Below, in pieces: positions 1 to 4,838 of a stretch of 5,055 nt of DNA. Every line of letters begins with the position of its first letter. Within the stretch, counting starts at the first letter, position 1. The notes under the pieces were generated by a model that had not been told where the DNA came from, did no database searches, and was given only the letters and a program-made list of their open reading frames with translations. Source of the DNA: Hyphomonadaceae bacterium (GTDB taxonomy: Bacteria; Pseudomonadota; Alphaproteobacteria; Caulobacterales; Aquidulcibacteraceae); assembly GCA_016791325.1 (NCBI GenBank), contig JAEUMU010000101.1, positions 1 through 5,055 of the forward strand. Direction: 5' to 3'. Made by a program: the position numbers and the translations under genes.

Positions 1-4
1 ATTG

Positions 5-8
5 GGCC
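5..8. repeat. GGCC target-site copy, left
   Basis: GGCC directly precedes the left repeat and an identical GGCC (1572-1575) follows the right one. This is consistent with a 4-bp target duplication. The tetramer is palindromic, so the same pattern would arise if the inverted repeats were simply 4 bp longer; the sequence alone cannot separate these readings. Confidence 0.6.
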
Positions 9-25
9 GAGGCTGTGTAAAAACG
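9..25 (+). repeat. Left terminal inverted repeat of the IS
   Basis: GAGGCTGTGTAAAAACG pairs with the reverse complement of 1555-1571 (GAGGCCGTGTGAAAACG), with mismatches only at repeat positions 6 and 11. It would be the transposase binding and cleavage site at the left end. Confidence 0.85.
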
Positions 26-55
26 ACGAAGCAGTTCAAGCTTCCGCTGTGACGC

Positions 56-61
56 GGGAGG
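56..61 (+). promoter_or_regulatory. Ribosome binding site of the transposase gene
   Basis: GGGAGG lies six bases before the ATG at 68, which supports that ATG as the start. The whole leader lies inside the element. Confidence 0.7.
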
Positions 62-67
62 CTTGCG

Positions 68-1660
68 ATGAAGCGGTTCGTGGAAGGCGCAGCGCGCGAT
101 CAGGGTGGGTTGTTTCCAGCACATCTTGAGGACTTTGTCACGGACGACAACCCGGTTCGGGCGGTCGATGCGTTTGTCGAGACGCTGGATTTGCGCGCGC
201 TCGGCTTCGGCGCCGTCGATCCCTGCGCTACGGGCCGGCCGGGCTACCATCCCGCGGTGCTTCTGAAGCTCTATGTCTATGGCTACCTCAACGCCATCGC
301 GTCCAGCCGACGCCTCGAACGCGAGGCGCAGCGCAATGTCGAGCTGATGTGGCTGACGGGGCGCTTGGCGCCCGATCACAAGACCATCGCGGATTTCCGC
401 AAAGATCATTGGCCGGCGATTCAGAGGACGTGCGCGCATTTCGTCGTCTTGTGCCGCGAGCTCGGCCTGTTCTCAAAATCGCTGGTGGCGGTCGATGGCA
501 GCAAGTTCAAAGCCGTGAATAGCCGCGACAACAATTTCACCATCAACAAGGTCGCCAAGCGCATCGAGCAGGCCGAGGTCCACATCGCTCGGTATCTGAT
601 CGCGCTGGAGCGCGCCGACCGAGAAGGCGGCGAAATTGCCGAAGAAAAAACGCCGCGACTCAAGGAAAAGATCGAGCGGCTTCGCCAACGGGTCGAGGAC
701 CTGAAGGCTATGGGCGCCCGACTGGAGGAAACGCCCGGCGCGCAAGTCTCTCTCACCGACCCAGACGCGCGCGCCATGTCGAGTCATGGCAAAGGTACAG
801 ACGTCGTCGGCTACAATGTCCAATTTGCCGTCGACGCCGAGCATCACCTCGTCCTCGCCCACGAGGTCACCAATATCGGCAGCGACCGCGCGCAGCTCGC
901 AGCGATGGGCGAAAAGGCACGCGAAGCGAGCGGACATGAGTCGATCACTGTGCTCGCGGACCGGGGCTATTACAGCGGCGACCAGATCGTCGCCTGTGAC
1001 GGCGCGGGCGTCGCGCCGATCGTGCCGAAGACCGAGACATCGGGCGGAGCGCTGCGCGGGCGCTTTACGATTCAGGACTTCGTCTATGACGCCGCGCATG
1101 ATCGCTACACGTGCCCGGCCGGTCATTTCCTGACACAGGCCAAGAAGCGCTCCACGCGGGGGCCGGACCCGGACTTCGTGCGCTACAGAAATCTCGACGT
1201 CTGCGGCGACTGTCCGCTGAAACCCCGGTGCACGTCAGAGCGCTTCCAGCAGATCCGGCGATGGAAGCACGAAGATGTGCTCGACGCGATGCAGCGGCGG
1301 CTCGATCGCATGCCCAAAGCCATGACGATCCGCCGGCGAACGGCAGAACATCCGTTGGAGACCATCAAAGCCTGGATGGGCGCGACGCACTTCCTGACAA
1401 GGACGCTGCCGAACGTGAAAACCGAGATGAGCCTTCAGGTGCTGGCCTACAATCTGAACGGCGCTCTTCGGCGTCAGCCCGCTAATGCGGGCGATTGCCG
1501 CCTAAAGGACTTTGCCCAATGCGCTGAAAACGCCAAAGCGGGCCTCGATGAGCGCGTTTTCACACGGCCTCGGCCAGGAGCGGACATCAATCCGTTGACG
1601 GCCAACTCAGGCGCAGACACGCCGCACGCGTTGCAATCAGGCCAAATGCGGATAAGCTAG
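68..1660 (+). CDS. IS1182-family DDE transposase
   Basis: This 530-residue protein should catalyse excision and integration of the surrounding insertion sequence. The N-terminal part (about residues 15-125) resembles the DUF772/InsH-type N-terminal domain, with GYHPAVLLKLYVYGYLN and the HKTIADFRKDH motif. The RNase-H-like core has the acidic triad: D143 in AVDGSKF, D298 in LADRGYYSG and E427 in RTAEHPLETIKAW. A charged helical insertion lies between the first two Asp residues (about 160-220). Four cysteines (349, 379, 382, 388) form the CP..G / CGDCPLKPRC pattern usual in the C-terminal DDE_Tnp_1_6 region. The start at 68 has a GGGAGG ribosome binding site. Conserved family sequence ends near residue 468 (LAYNLNGALRR). 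The tail runs through the right inverted repeat, and residues 502-530 are encoded by host DNA, so the C-terminus depends on the insertion site. Family assignment is firm; activity is inferred from the intact motifs. Confidence 0.93.
   Translation: MKRFVEGAARDQGGLFPAHLEDFVTDDNPVRAVDAFVETLDLRALGFGAVDPCATGRPGYHPAVLLKLYVYGYLNAIASSRRLEREAQRNVELMWLTGRLAPDHKTIADFRKDHWPAIQRTCAHFVVLCRELGLFSKSLVAVDGSKFKAVNSRDNNFTINKVAKRIEQAEVHIARYLIALERADREGGEIAEEKTPRLKEKIERLRQRVEDLKAMGARLEETPGAQVSLTDPDARAMSSHGKGTDVVGYNVQFAVDAEHHLVLAHEVTNIGSDRAQLAAMGEKAREASGHESITVLADRGYYSGDQIVACDGAGVAPIVPKTETSGGALRGRFTIQDFVYDAAHDRYTCPAGHFLTQAKKRSTRGPDPDFVRYRNLDVCGDCPLKPRCTSERFQQIRRWKHEDVLDAMQRRLDRMPKAMTIRRRTAEHPLETIKAWMGATHFLTRTLPNVKTEMSLQVLAYNLNGALRRQPANAGDCRLKDFAQCAENAKAGLDERVFTRPRPGADINPLTANSGADTPHALQSGQMRIS
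1555..1571 (-). repeat. Right terminal inverted repeat of the IS
   Basis: Read on the minus strand this is GAGGCCGTGTGAAAACG, matching the left repeat at 15 of 17 positions. It lies inside the transposase reading frame (about residues 496-502), so the same bases serve as a transposition end and as codons. Confidence 0.85.
1572..1575. repeat. GGCC target-site copy, right
   Basis: Second copy of the GGCC that flanks the element. The rebuilt empty site would read ATTG-GGCC-AGGAGC. Only four host bases are visible to the left, so the interrupted locus cannot be identified. Confidence 0.6.
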
Positions 1661-1732
1661 TCGCTGACGCGTTGCGCCGCCTTGCTGCGGCCATCGGGGC
1701 GCTCCCCGCCGCGCCGTTCTCCAACCTAAACG

Positions 1733-1739
1733 AAGGAGG
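1733..1739 (+). promoter_or_regulatory. Strong ribosome binding site deciding the permease start
   Basis: AAGGAGG, a full anti-16S match, sits seven bases before the ATG at 1747. It selects this start over the in-frame TTG at 1672, which would add 25 residues with no ribosome binding site and no membrane character. Confidence 0.85.
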
Positions 1740-1746
1740 CGCGCGC

Positions 1747-2499
1747 ATGGGGCCGCTCGCAACATCTCTCATTCTGCTTTTCGTTGTGCTGGTCACGGCG
1801 ACTGTTTCTGGCGTGTTCGGCATGGCCGGCGGGCTCATGCTGATGGGCGCGCTGACGCTGGCGATGCCTGTCAGCGCGGCGATGGTGACGCACGGGGCGG
1901 TGCAGTTTGTCTCCAACGGCTGGCGCGCGGTGCTGCATCGAGCGCACATCAACTGGCGCATCATCGCGCTTTACGGCGCGGGCTCGGCGCTTGCGGCGGG
2001 CGCACTGGCGCTGGTGACGTATCAGCCCACCAAGGCTTGGGTTTATCTCATGCTCGGGCTGACGCCCGGGCTGGCGTGGATTCCAAAAGACCGTTTCAAT
2101 CTCGATGCGGCCAAGCCCGCGCATGCAGCGCTGTGTGGCCTGAGCGTGACTGGCCTAAATGTGATCGCCGGCGTCTCTGGGCCGCTTTTAGATGTGTTCT
2201 TCGTGCGCACCGCGCTAACGCGCCATCAGATCGTGGCGACGAAAGCGGCAACGCAGGCGTTCAGCCATACGGTGAAGATGGCGTTCTACGGCGCGCCGTT
2301 GATCGGGGCGAGCCAAAGCGGGCTGCCGCCGTGGTGGTTTTTCGTGCTCGCTGCGCCGTTGGCGATGGCGGGCGCGTGGATTGGCGGCTTCGTGCTGGAC
2401 CGCATCAGCGATGTGAACTTCCTTAAATGGACGCGCTGGATCGTGACCGCGCTGGGCGTTGTGTATCTGGCGCAGGCGGCCGCGCTGTTCGCGGGCTAA
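1747..2499 (+). CDS. TauE/SafE-family membrane permease
   Basis: This 250-residue, strongly hydrophobic protein has about seven to eight predicted membrane segments. It shows the internal pseudo-repeat of the TauE/SafE (PF01925) family. The first half carries SGVFGMAGGLMLMGALTL (about 21-38) near the N-terminus. The second half carries a related region, GVSGPLLDVFF followed by KAATQAFSHTVK (about 142-177). Length agrees with the usual 240-270 residues. Family members move small anions, including sulfite, sulfoacetate and other organosulfur or carboxylate compounds, across the inner membrane; the substrate here cannot be read from the sequence. The gene starts 175 bp after the end of the insertion sequence, and any promoter would have to lie in that gap or read out of the element. 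Its stop overlaps the stop of the convergent regulator gene by four bases. No sulfur-metabolism genes are visible nearby. Confidence 0.85.
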   Translation: MGPLATSLILLFVVLVTATVSGVFGMAGGLMLMGALTLAMPVSAAMVTHGAVQFVSNGWRAVLHRAHINWRIIALYGAGSALAAGALALVTYQPTKAWVYLMLGLTPGLAWIPKDRFNLDAAKPAHAALCGLSVTGLNVIAGVSGPLLDVFFVRTALTRHQIVATKAATQAFSHTVKMAFYGAPLIGASQSGLPPWWFFVLAAPLAMAGAWIGGFVLDRISDVNFLKWTRWIVTALGVVYLAQAAALFAG

Positions 2500-2711
2500 T
2501 CGGCCTCGCCCTCTTCCACGTCGAGCAGATCGCCGGGGCGGCAATCGAGCGCTTCGCACAGTTTCGCCAGCGTCTCGAAGCGCACGCCTTTCACCTTGCC
2601 GGTGCGCAGGAGCGAAAGGTTGGCCTCGGTGATGCCGATACGCTCGGCCAGATCTTTCGCGCGCATCTTGCGCCGCGCCAGCATGACATCGAGGGTGACG
2701 ACAACGCGCAT
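2496..2711 (-). CDS. Small Cro/C1-type (XRE) transcriptional regulator
   Basis: This 71-residue protein is almost entirely one helix-turn-helix domain. The core, about residues 17-64, contains MRAKDLAERIGITEANLSLL and then FETLAKLCEALDCRPGDLL, the typical XRE pattern of scaffold helices around a recognition helix with the ITEANLSLL segment. It ends in an acidic tail (DVEEGEAD). It resembles the short YozG-like regulators found next to DUF2975 membrane proteins, and it follows such a gene here. The ATG at 2711 is chosen because it shares one base with the TGA of the upstream gene (TGATG), a classic translational coupling arrangement; the adjacent upstream TTG at 2714 is less likely. No clear independent ribosome binding site is visible. 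It probably binds the half-site array at 3243-3270 and controls its own operon, which is inference. The stop codon interlocks with that of the convergent permease gene. Confidence 0.88.
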   Translation of the reverse strand: MRVVVTLDVMLARRKMRAKDLAERIGITEANLSLLRTGKVKGVRFETLAKLCEALDCRPGDLLDVEEGEAD

Positions 2712-3211
2712 CAAACGATCTGATCGTGATCGGCCTTCAGCGCCTGGGCGGCGGCTTCCAGCAGCGCGCCCACCGAAAGCACGGCGGCGGCGAACAGCAT
2801 CACGGCGATGTTGAATGGGGCGACGGAAAGCGCCTCAAGCATCGGCGCGCCGCCGAGCATGGCGAAGACCGCCGGCAACACCATGAAATGCAGGATCATG
2901 GCCAACAGCCCGTCGCGGCCCACACGCTTGAGGCCCGCGCTGGCGGCAAGAGACAGAAAGCGGCCCGCTTCGTATTCGCGCAGCACGTTGACCAGGCCGA
3001 ACAGCGCCGCAAGCAACAGAAACGCCGGCGCGGCCTGCACGATATGCGTGAGCGCCAAACCCCAGCCGCCCTGGCCCGGCGCGGGCTCGAACAGGGCGAG
3101 ATAAACCCGCCCAATCAGCGGCAGCCCCACCGCAGCCACGGCCAGCGGCAGCGCCAACTGCGCCGCCGCACGCGCCTTGCGCGCGCCTTCACGCACCGAA
3201 GCTGGACCCAT
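2711..3211 (-). CDS. DUF2975-like four-helix membrane protein
   Basis: This 166-residue inner-membrane protein has four hydrophobic segments, at about residues 17-41, 56-77, 97-118 and 132-156. Between segments two and three it has the signature LREYEAGRFLSLAASAGLKRVGRDGL. This closely follows the DUF2975 pattern of a short helix, a G-x-F-[ST] turn and an L-x-x-I/V-G motif entering the next helix. Length (about 160) and topology also fit that family. DUF2975 proteins are commonly paired with a small HTH regulator in one operon, exactly as here, where the downstream regulator start overlaps this stop by one base. The biochemical role of the family is not established; a membrane partner or signal sensor for the regulator is plausible but unproven. 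The ATG at 3211 has AAGGA seven bases upstream. The N-terminus (MGPASVREGARKARAAAQ) is basic and likely cytoplasmic. Confidence 0.75.
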   Translation of the reverse strand: MGPASVREGARKARAAAQLALPLAVAAVGLPLIGRVYLALFEPAPGQGGWGLALTHIVQAAPAFLLLAALFGLVNVLREYEAGRFLSLAASAGLKRVGRDGLLAMILHFMVLPAVFAMLGGAPMLEALSVAPFNIAVMLFAAAVLSVGALLEAAAQALKADHDQIV

Positions 3212-3213
3212 TA

Positions 3214-3226
3214 GGCAATCCTTGCC
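3214..3226 (-). promoter_or_regulatory. Ribosome binding site within a small hairpin
   Basis: On the minus strand GGCAA-GGA-TTGCC forms a perfect 5-bp stem with a three-base loop. It contains the AAGGA ribosome binding site (3219-3223), seven bases before the ATG at 3211. The site supports the chosen start; the hairpin might dampen initiation, but the stem is short. Confidence 0.5.
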
Positions 3227-3250
3227 GAGCTAATTTCAACAGACGATAAA
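3222..3250 (+). promoter_or_regulatory. Weak candidate promoter toward the EAL gene
   Basis: TTGCCG (3222-3227) and GATAAA (3245-3250) are separated by 17 bases, each matching four of six sigma-70 consensus positions. The -10 element would overlap the first operator half-site, so the same regulator could affect both directions. Match quality is low and the real promoter could lie nearer the CtrA-like box. Confidence 0.25.
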
Positions 3251-3270
3251 TAATTATCGTATGACAATAA
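3243..3270. promoter_or_regulatory. Three-half-site operator array
   Basis: ACGATAA (3243-3249) and TTATCGT (3254-3260) are perfect inverted copies separated by four bases. A third copy, ACAATAA (3264-3270), differs from ACGATAA at one position and follows after three bases, so orientations alternate. The array is AT-rich in otherwise GC-rich DNA and lies between divergent genes upstream of a small HTH regulator operon. It overlaps the proposed -10 element of that operon. Autoregulation by the XRE protein is the simplest reading, but no binding data can be seen. Confidence 0.65.
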
Positions 3271-3279
3271 TTCCGTCAA
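3253..3279 (-). promoter_or_regulatory. Likely promoter of the membrane protein/regulator operon
   Basis: On the minus strand TTGACG (3279-3274, five of six consensus) is followed after 15 bases by GATAAT (3258-3253, five of six). The spacer is short for sigma-70, and shifting the -35 by one base gives 16. The -10 lies in the second operator half-site and the third half-site is in the spacer, so an occupied operator would block polymerase. Confidence 0.5.
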
Positions 3280-3296
3280 GCGGCGTCGGCAGAGGG

Positions 3297-3312
3297 TTAA
3301 GACTCGGTCAAC
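3297..3312 (+). promoter_or_regulatory. CtrA-like box
   Basis: TTAA, seven bases, then TCAAC. This matches the alphaproteobacterial CtrA consensus TTAA-N7-TTAAC except for one base. It ends 47 bases before the EAL gene start, a position where CtrA could act on that gene. No convincing -10 element at normal spacing follows, so the call rests on the motif, its position and the TipF-like identity of the gene. Confidence 0.4.
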
Positions 3313-3359
3313 TCCGCGGGCGGTCTGATGGGCTGCTTAGGATTCGGAAAGCGGCCGAA

Positions 3360-4667
3360 ATGCCCTTCATCACTCACGCCCTGCTCTATGTCGGCTATGC
3401 GATGCTCTCCTTCACGGTGGGCGTGGCGCTTTATCAAGTTGGGGAGCAAGATTTCGGCGCCGGGGCGCTGGGGGCGATCGGCCTCTTCTGCGCGTGCGCC
3501 GTCACGCATGCGGGGCTTTCTGCGAGCTTCGCCGCCAGCCGTATCACCAACACCGAAAAGCGCATCCGCAGCGATGTTGACCGCCTGCGCGCCGGCTATC
3601 GGGAAATGAGCGCCGACATCGACGCGCTGCAAACCCGGCTGGAGCAGGTGGAAGTGGCCGCCCTCGCGCCCGCGCCAATGGCGCCGCGCATCGAAGCCCA
3701 GCCCGCCGCCGCACCGATCGACGCCGCCAATATCGAACTGCGCATGATCGACCAGATCGTCGACAAGCTGGGCGCGGCGATGGATGCGCGCTTGCAGCAC
3801 ATCCAGACGGCCGGAAACATAACGCCGATTAACCAAGCCGCCGCACGCGGGCCGATGGACATTGTGCGCGAGGCGCTGCTGGAGAATCGCGTCGAGCTGC
3901 ACCTACAGCCGATCGTGCAGTTGCCGCAACGCAAGACCGCCTTCTACGAAGGATTTACCCGGCTTAAGGATGCGAGCGGGCGGCTGATCCTGCCGCAGGA
4001 ATTCATCCCCGCCGCCGAACAGGCCGGGCTGATGAGCACGATCGATAACGTGCTGTTCTTCCGCTGCGTGCAAATCGTGCGCAAGCTGATGAAGCAGGAT
4101 CGCCGCGTGGGCATCTTCTGCAACATCGCGCCCAGCGCCCTAGCCGACGAACATTTCTTCGCCCAGTTCCTGGAATTCATGCGCGAGAACCGGGACTTGG
4201 CCGGCAGCGTGATCCTGGAAATTCCGCAAGCGGCGTTTGAACGGCGCACCTCTGTCGAAGCGCGGGCGATGGCGAAGCTGGCCGATATCGGCTTCCGCTT
4301 CTCAATCGATAAGGTTACCTCGGCCGATCTCGATCTGCCCGATCTTGAGCGTTCCGGCGTGCGCTACGTGAAAATCCCCGCCGCGATGCTGACAGAGCAA
4401 GTGGTTAAAGGCGGCGTGCGCCCGAAATCGGCGATCACGCGCGAGATTGCCGCGCAGGATATCTCCGCCGTGTTTCAGCGCTACGGAATCGATCTGATCG
4501 CCGAGCGCATCGAAAGCGAGGAATTGGTGCTGGAGGCGCTCGACCTGGATGCGCCATTCGGCCAGGGGCATCTGTTCGGCGCGCCGCGCCCAATCAAGGA
4601 AAGCCTGCTGGAAGAAACCCAGCCGCCGCGCGAATTCCTGCTGAAGCAGAGCGGCCGCAGCGCCTGA
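3360..4667 (+). CDS. tipF: TipF-like degenerate EAL-domain membrane protein
   Basis: This 435-residue protein has two N-terminal membrane helices (about 5-25 and 33-58), a charged coiled coil (about 62-98, TEKRIRSDVDRLR onward), an Ala/Pro linker (about 100-122), a short helical region and an EAL domain (about 165-415). That order matches Caulobacter TipF, a c-di-GMP-binding protein needed for polar flagellum placement and assembly. Key positions: E197 is kept but the motif reads EGF rather than EAL; N255, E287, K338, E382 and Q402 are kept. The usual DDFG reads DKVT (D317, K318), LEITE reads LEIPQ, KID reads KIP and AEGVE reads AERIE. Loss of the second metal-binding Asp and the loop-6 glycines suggests a binding protein rather than an active phosphodiesterase. 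The ATG at 3360 is preferred to an in-frame ATG at 3261, which lies in the operator, has no ribosome binding site and adds 33 arginine-rich residues before the first membrane helix. The ribosome binding site at 3360 is itself weak (GGAAAG, about ten bases away). The EAL call is firm; TipF orthology is probable. Confidence 0.8.
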   Translation: MPFITHALLYVGYAMLSFTVGVALYQVGEQDFGAGALGAIGLFCACAVTHAGLSASFAASRITNTEKRIRSDVDRLRAGYREMSADIDALQTRLEQVEVAALAPAPMAPRIEAQPAAAPIDAANIELRMIDQIVDKLGAAMDARLQHIQTAGNITPINQAAARGPMDIVREALLENRVELHLQPIVQLPQRKTAFYEGFTRLKDASGRLILPQEFIPAAEQAGLMSTIDNVLFFRCVQIVRKLMKQDRRVGIFCNIAPSALADEHFFAQFLEFMRENRDLAGSVILEIPQAAFERRTSVEARAMAKLADIGFRFSIDKVTSADLDLPDLERSGVRYVKIPAAMLTEQVVKGGVRPKSAITREIAAQDISAVFQRYGIDLIAERIESEELVLEALDLDAPFGQGHLFGAPRPIKESLLEETQPPREFLLKQSGRSA

Positions 4668-4671
4668 GCCG

Positions 4672-4699
4672 GCGCGGGCGTTCATTATAAACGCTGCGC
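4672..4699 (+). terminator. Hairpin after the EAL gene, possible terminator
   Basis: Starting four bases after the TGA, 4672-4682 can pair with 4690-4699. The stem has ten pairs with one G·U and one bulged G, and the loop is CATTATA. No T-run follows, so this is not a standard intrinsic terminator; it may help Rho-dependent termination or only protect the 3' end. Confidence 0.35.
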
Positions 4700-4705
4700 G
4701 CATTA

Positions 4706-4764
4706 AGCGCTGTGAGCATCGCAAACGCACCAAATTGGCGCACGCTTGATACGCGAACAGCGCT
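4706..4764. repeat. 59-bp imperfect dyad
   Basis: AGCGCTGT (4706-4713) and ACAGCGCT (4757-4764) are perfect inverted copies. Inside them GCACCAAATTGGCGC (4727-4741) is a second near-perfect palindrome, and the two centres differ by only about one base. Scattered further matches occur between. It lies just upstream of the sigma-54-type promoter. It could be an activator-binding region or a large hairpin; the sequence does not decide. Confidence 0.5.
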
Positions 4765-4772
4765 CGCCTGGC

Positions 4773-4788
4773 TGGCATGGGCGTTGCA
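4773..4788 (+). promoter_or_regulatory. Sigma-54 (RpoN) -24/-12 promoter
   Basis: TGGCATGGGCGTTGCA matches the RpoN consensus TGGCACR-N4-TTGCW at every specified position but one (T for C). The essential GG and GC have exactly ten bases between them. Transcription would begin near 4799, leaving a leader of about 40 bases before the ATG at 4839. Sigma-54 promoters need an enhancer-binding activator, and in Caulobacter relatives many serve flagellar genes. Confidence 0.65.
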
Positions 4789-4825
4789 GTTGCCCGGTTA
4801 ACGCCGCGCTTCCCCCGCGGCGGCC

Positions 4826-4830
4826 GGGAG
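4826..4830 (+). promoter_or_regulatory. Ribosome binding site of the last gene
   Basis: GGGAG lies eight bases before the ATG at 4839 and supports that start for the truncated gene. Confidence 0.6.
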
Positions 4831-4838
4831 TGTTTGCA

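Larger units (their letters stand above)
9..1571 (+). mobile_element. IS1182-family insertion sequence, complete
   Basis: A 1563-bp element is bounded by 17-bp terminal inverted repeats that match at 15 of 17 positions, and GGCC is present immediately outside both ends. It carries a single large transposase gene covering nearly its whole length. The size, the single DDE transposase with an N-terminal DUF772-like region, and ends reading GAGGCTGTGT fit the IS1182 family as I know it. The transposase has no stop codon inside the element, so its frame exits through the right end. With both ends, the duplication and all three catalytic acidic residues present, the copy looks recent and potentially active. 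Because GGCC is its own reverse complement, the boundary could be drawn 4 bp further out, giving 5-1575. Confidence 0.85.

Noticed and set aside
473..1126. 217-codon minus-strand open frame inside the transposase gene
   Set aside because: It is fully antisense to the well-supported transposase, has no domain I recognise and is Arg/Ala-rich as expected from high-GC shadow frames.
1477..1492. GCCCGC-TAAT-GCGGGC hairpin near the transposase 3' end
   Set aside because: A perfect 6-bp stem, but it lies inside the coding frame with no T-run, so it is unlikely to be a terminator.
1631..1658. Possible promoter TTGCAA ... TAAGCT before the permease
   Set aside because: The -10 matches only three of six positions and neither element stands out; not enough to call.
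1672..1746. TTG-initiated N-terminal extension of the permease
   Set aside because: The AAGGAGG before the ATG at 1747 fixes the start; the extension has no ribosome binding site and no family-like sequence.
1572..1746. Remnant of a gene interrupted by the insertion sequence
   Set aside because: No recognisable coding fragment was found in the right flank, and only a few host bases are visible on the left, so disruption cannot be shown.
2726..3214. 162-codon plus-strand open frame
   Set aside because: Antisense to the four-helix membrane protein; its His/Gln/Arg-rich composition is typical of a reverse-strand shadow of hydrophobic codons.
3261..3359. Upstream ATG giving a 468-residue version of the EAL protein
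   Set aside because: The ATG overlaps the half-site array, lacks a ribosome binding site and adds 33 Arg/Gly-rich residues before the first membrane helix. A leaderless start cannot be fully excluded.
3297..3902. 201-codon minus-strand open frame
   Set aside because: Overlaps the EAL gene and its regulatory region, with low-information composition and no recognisable domain.
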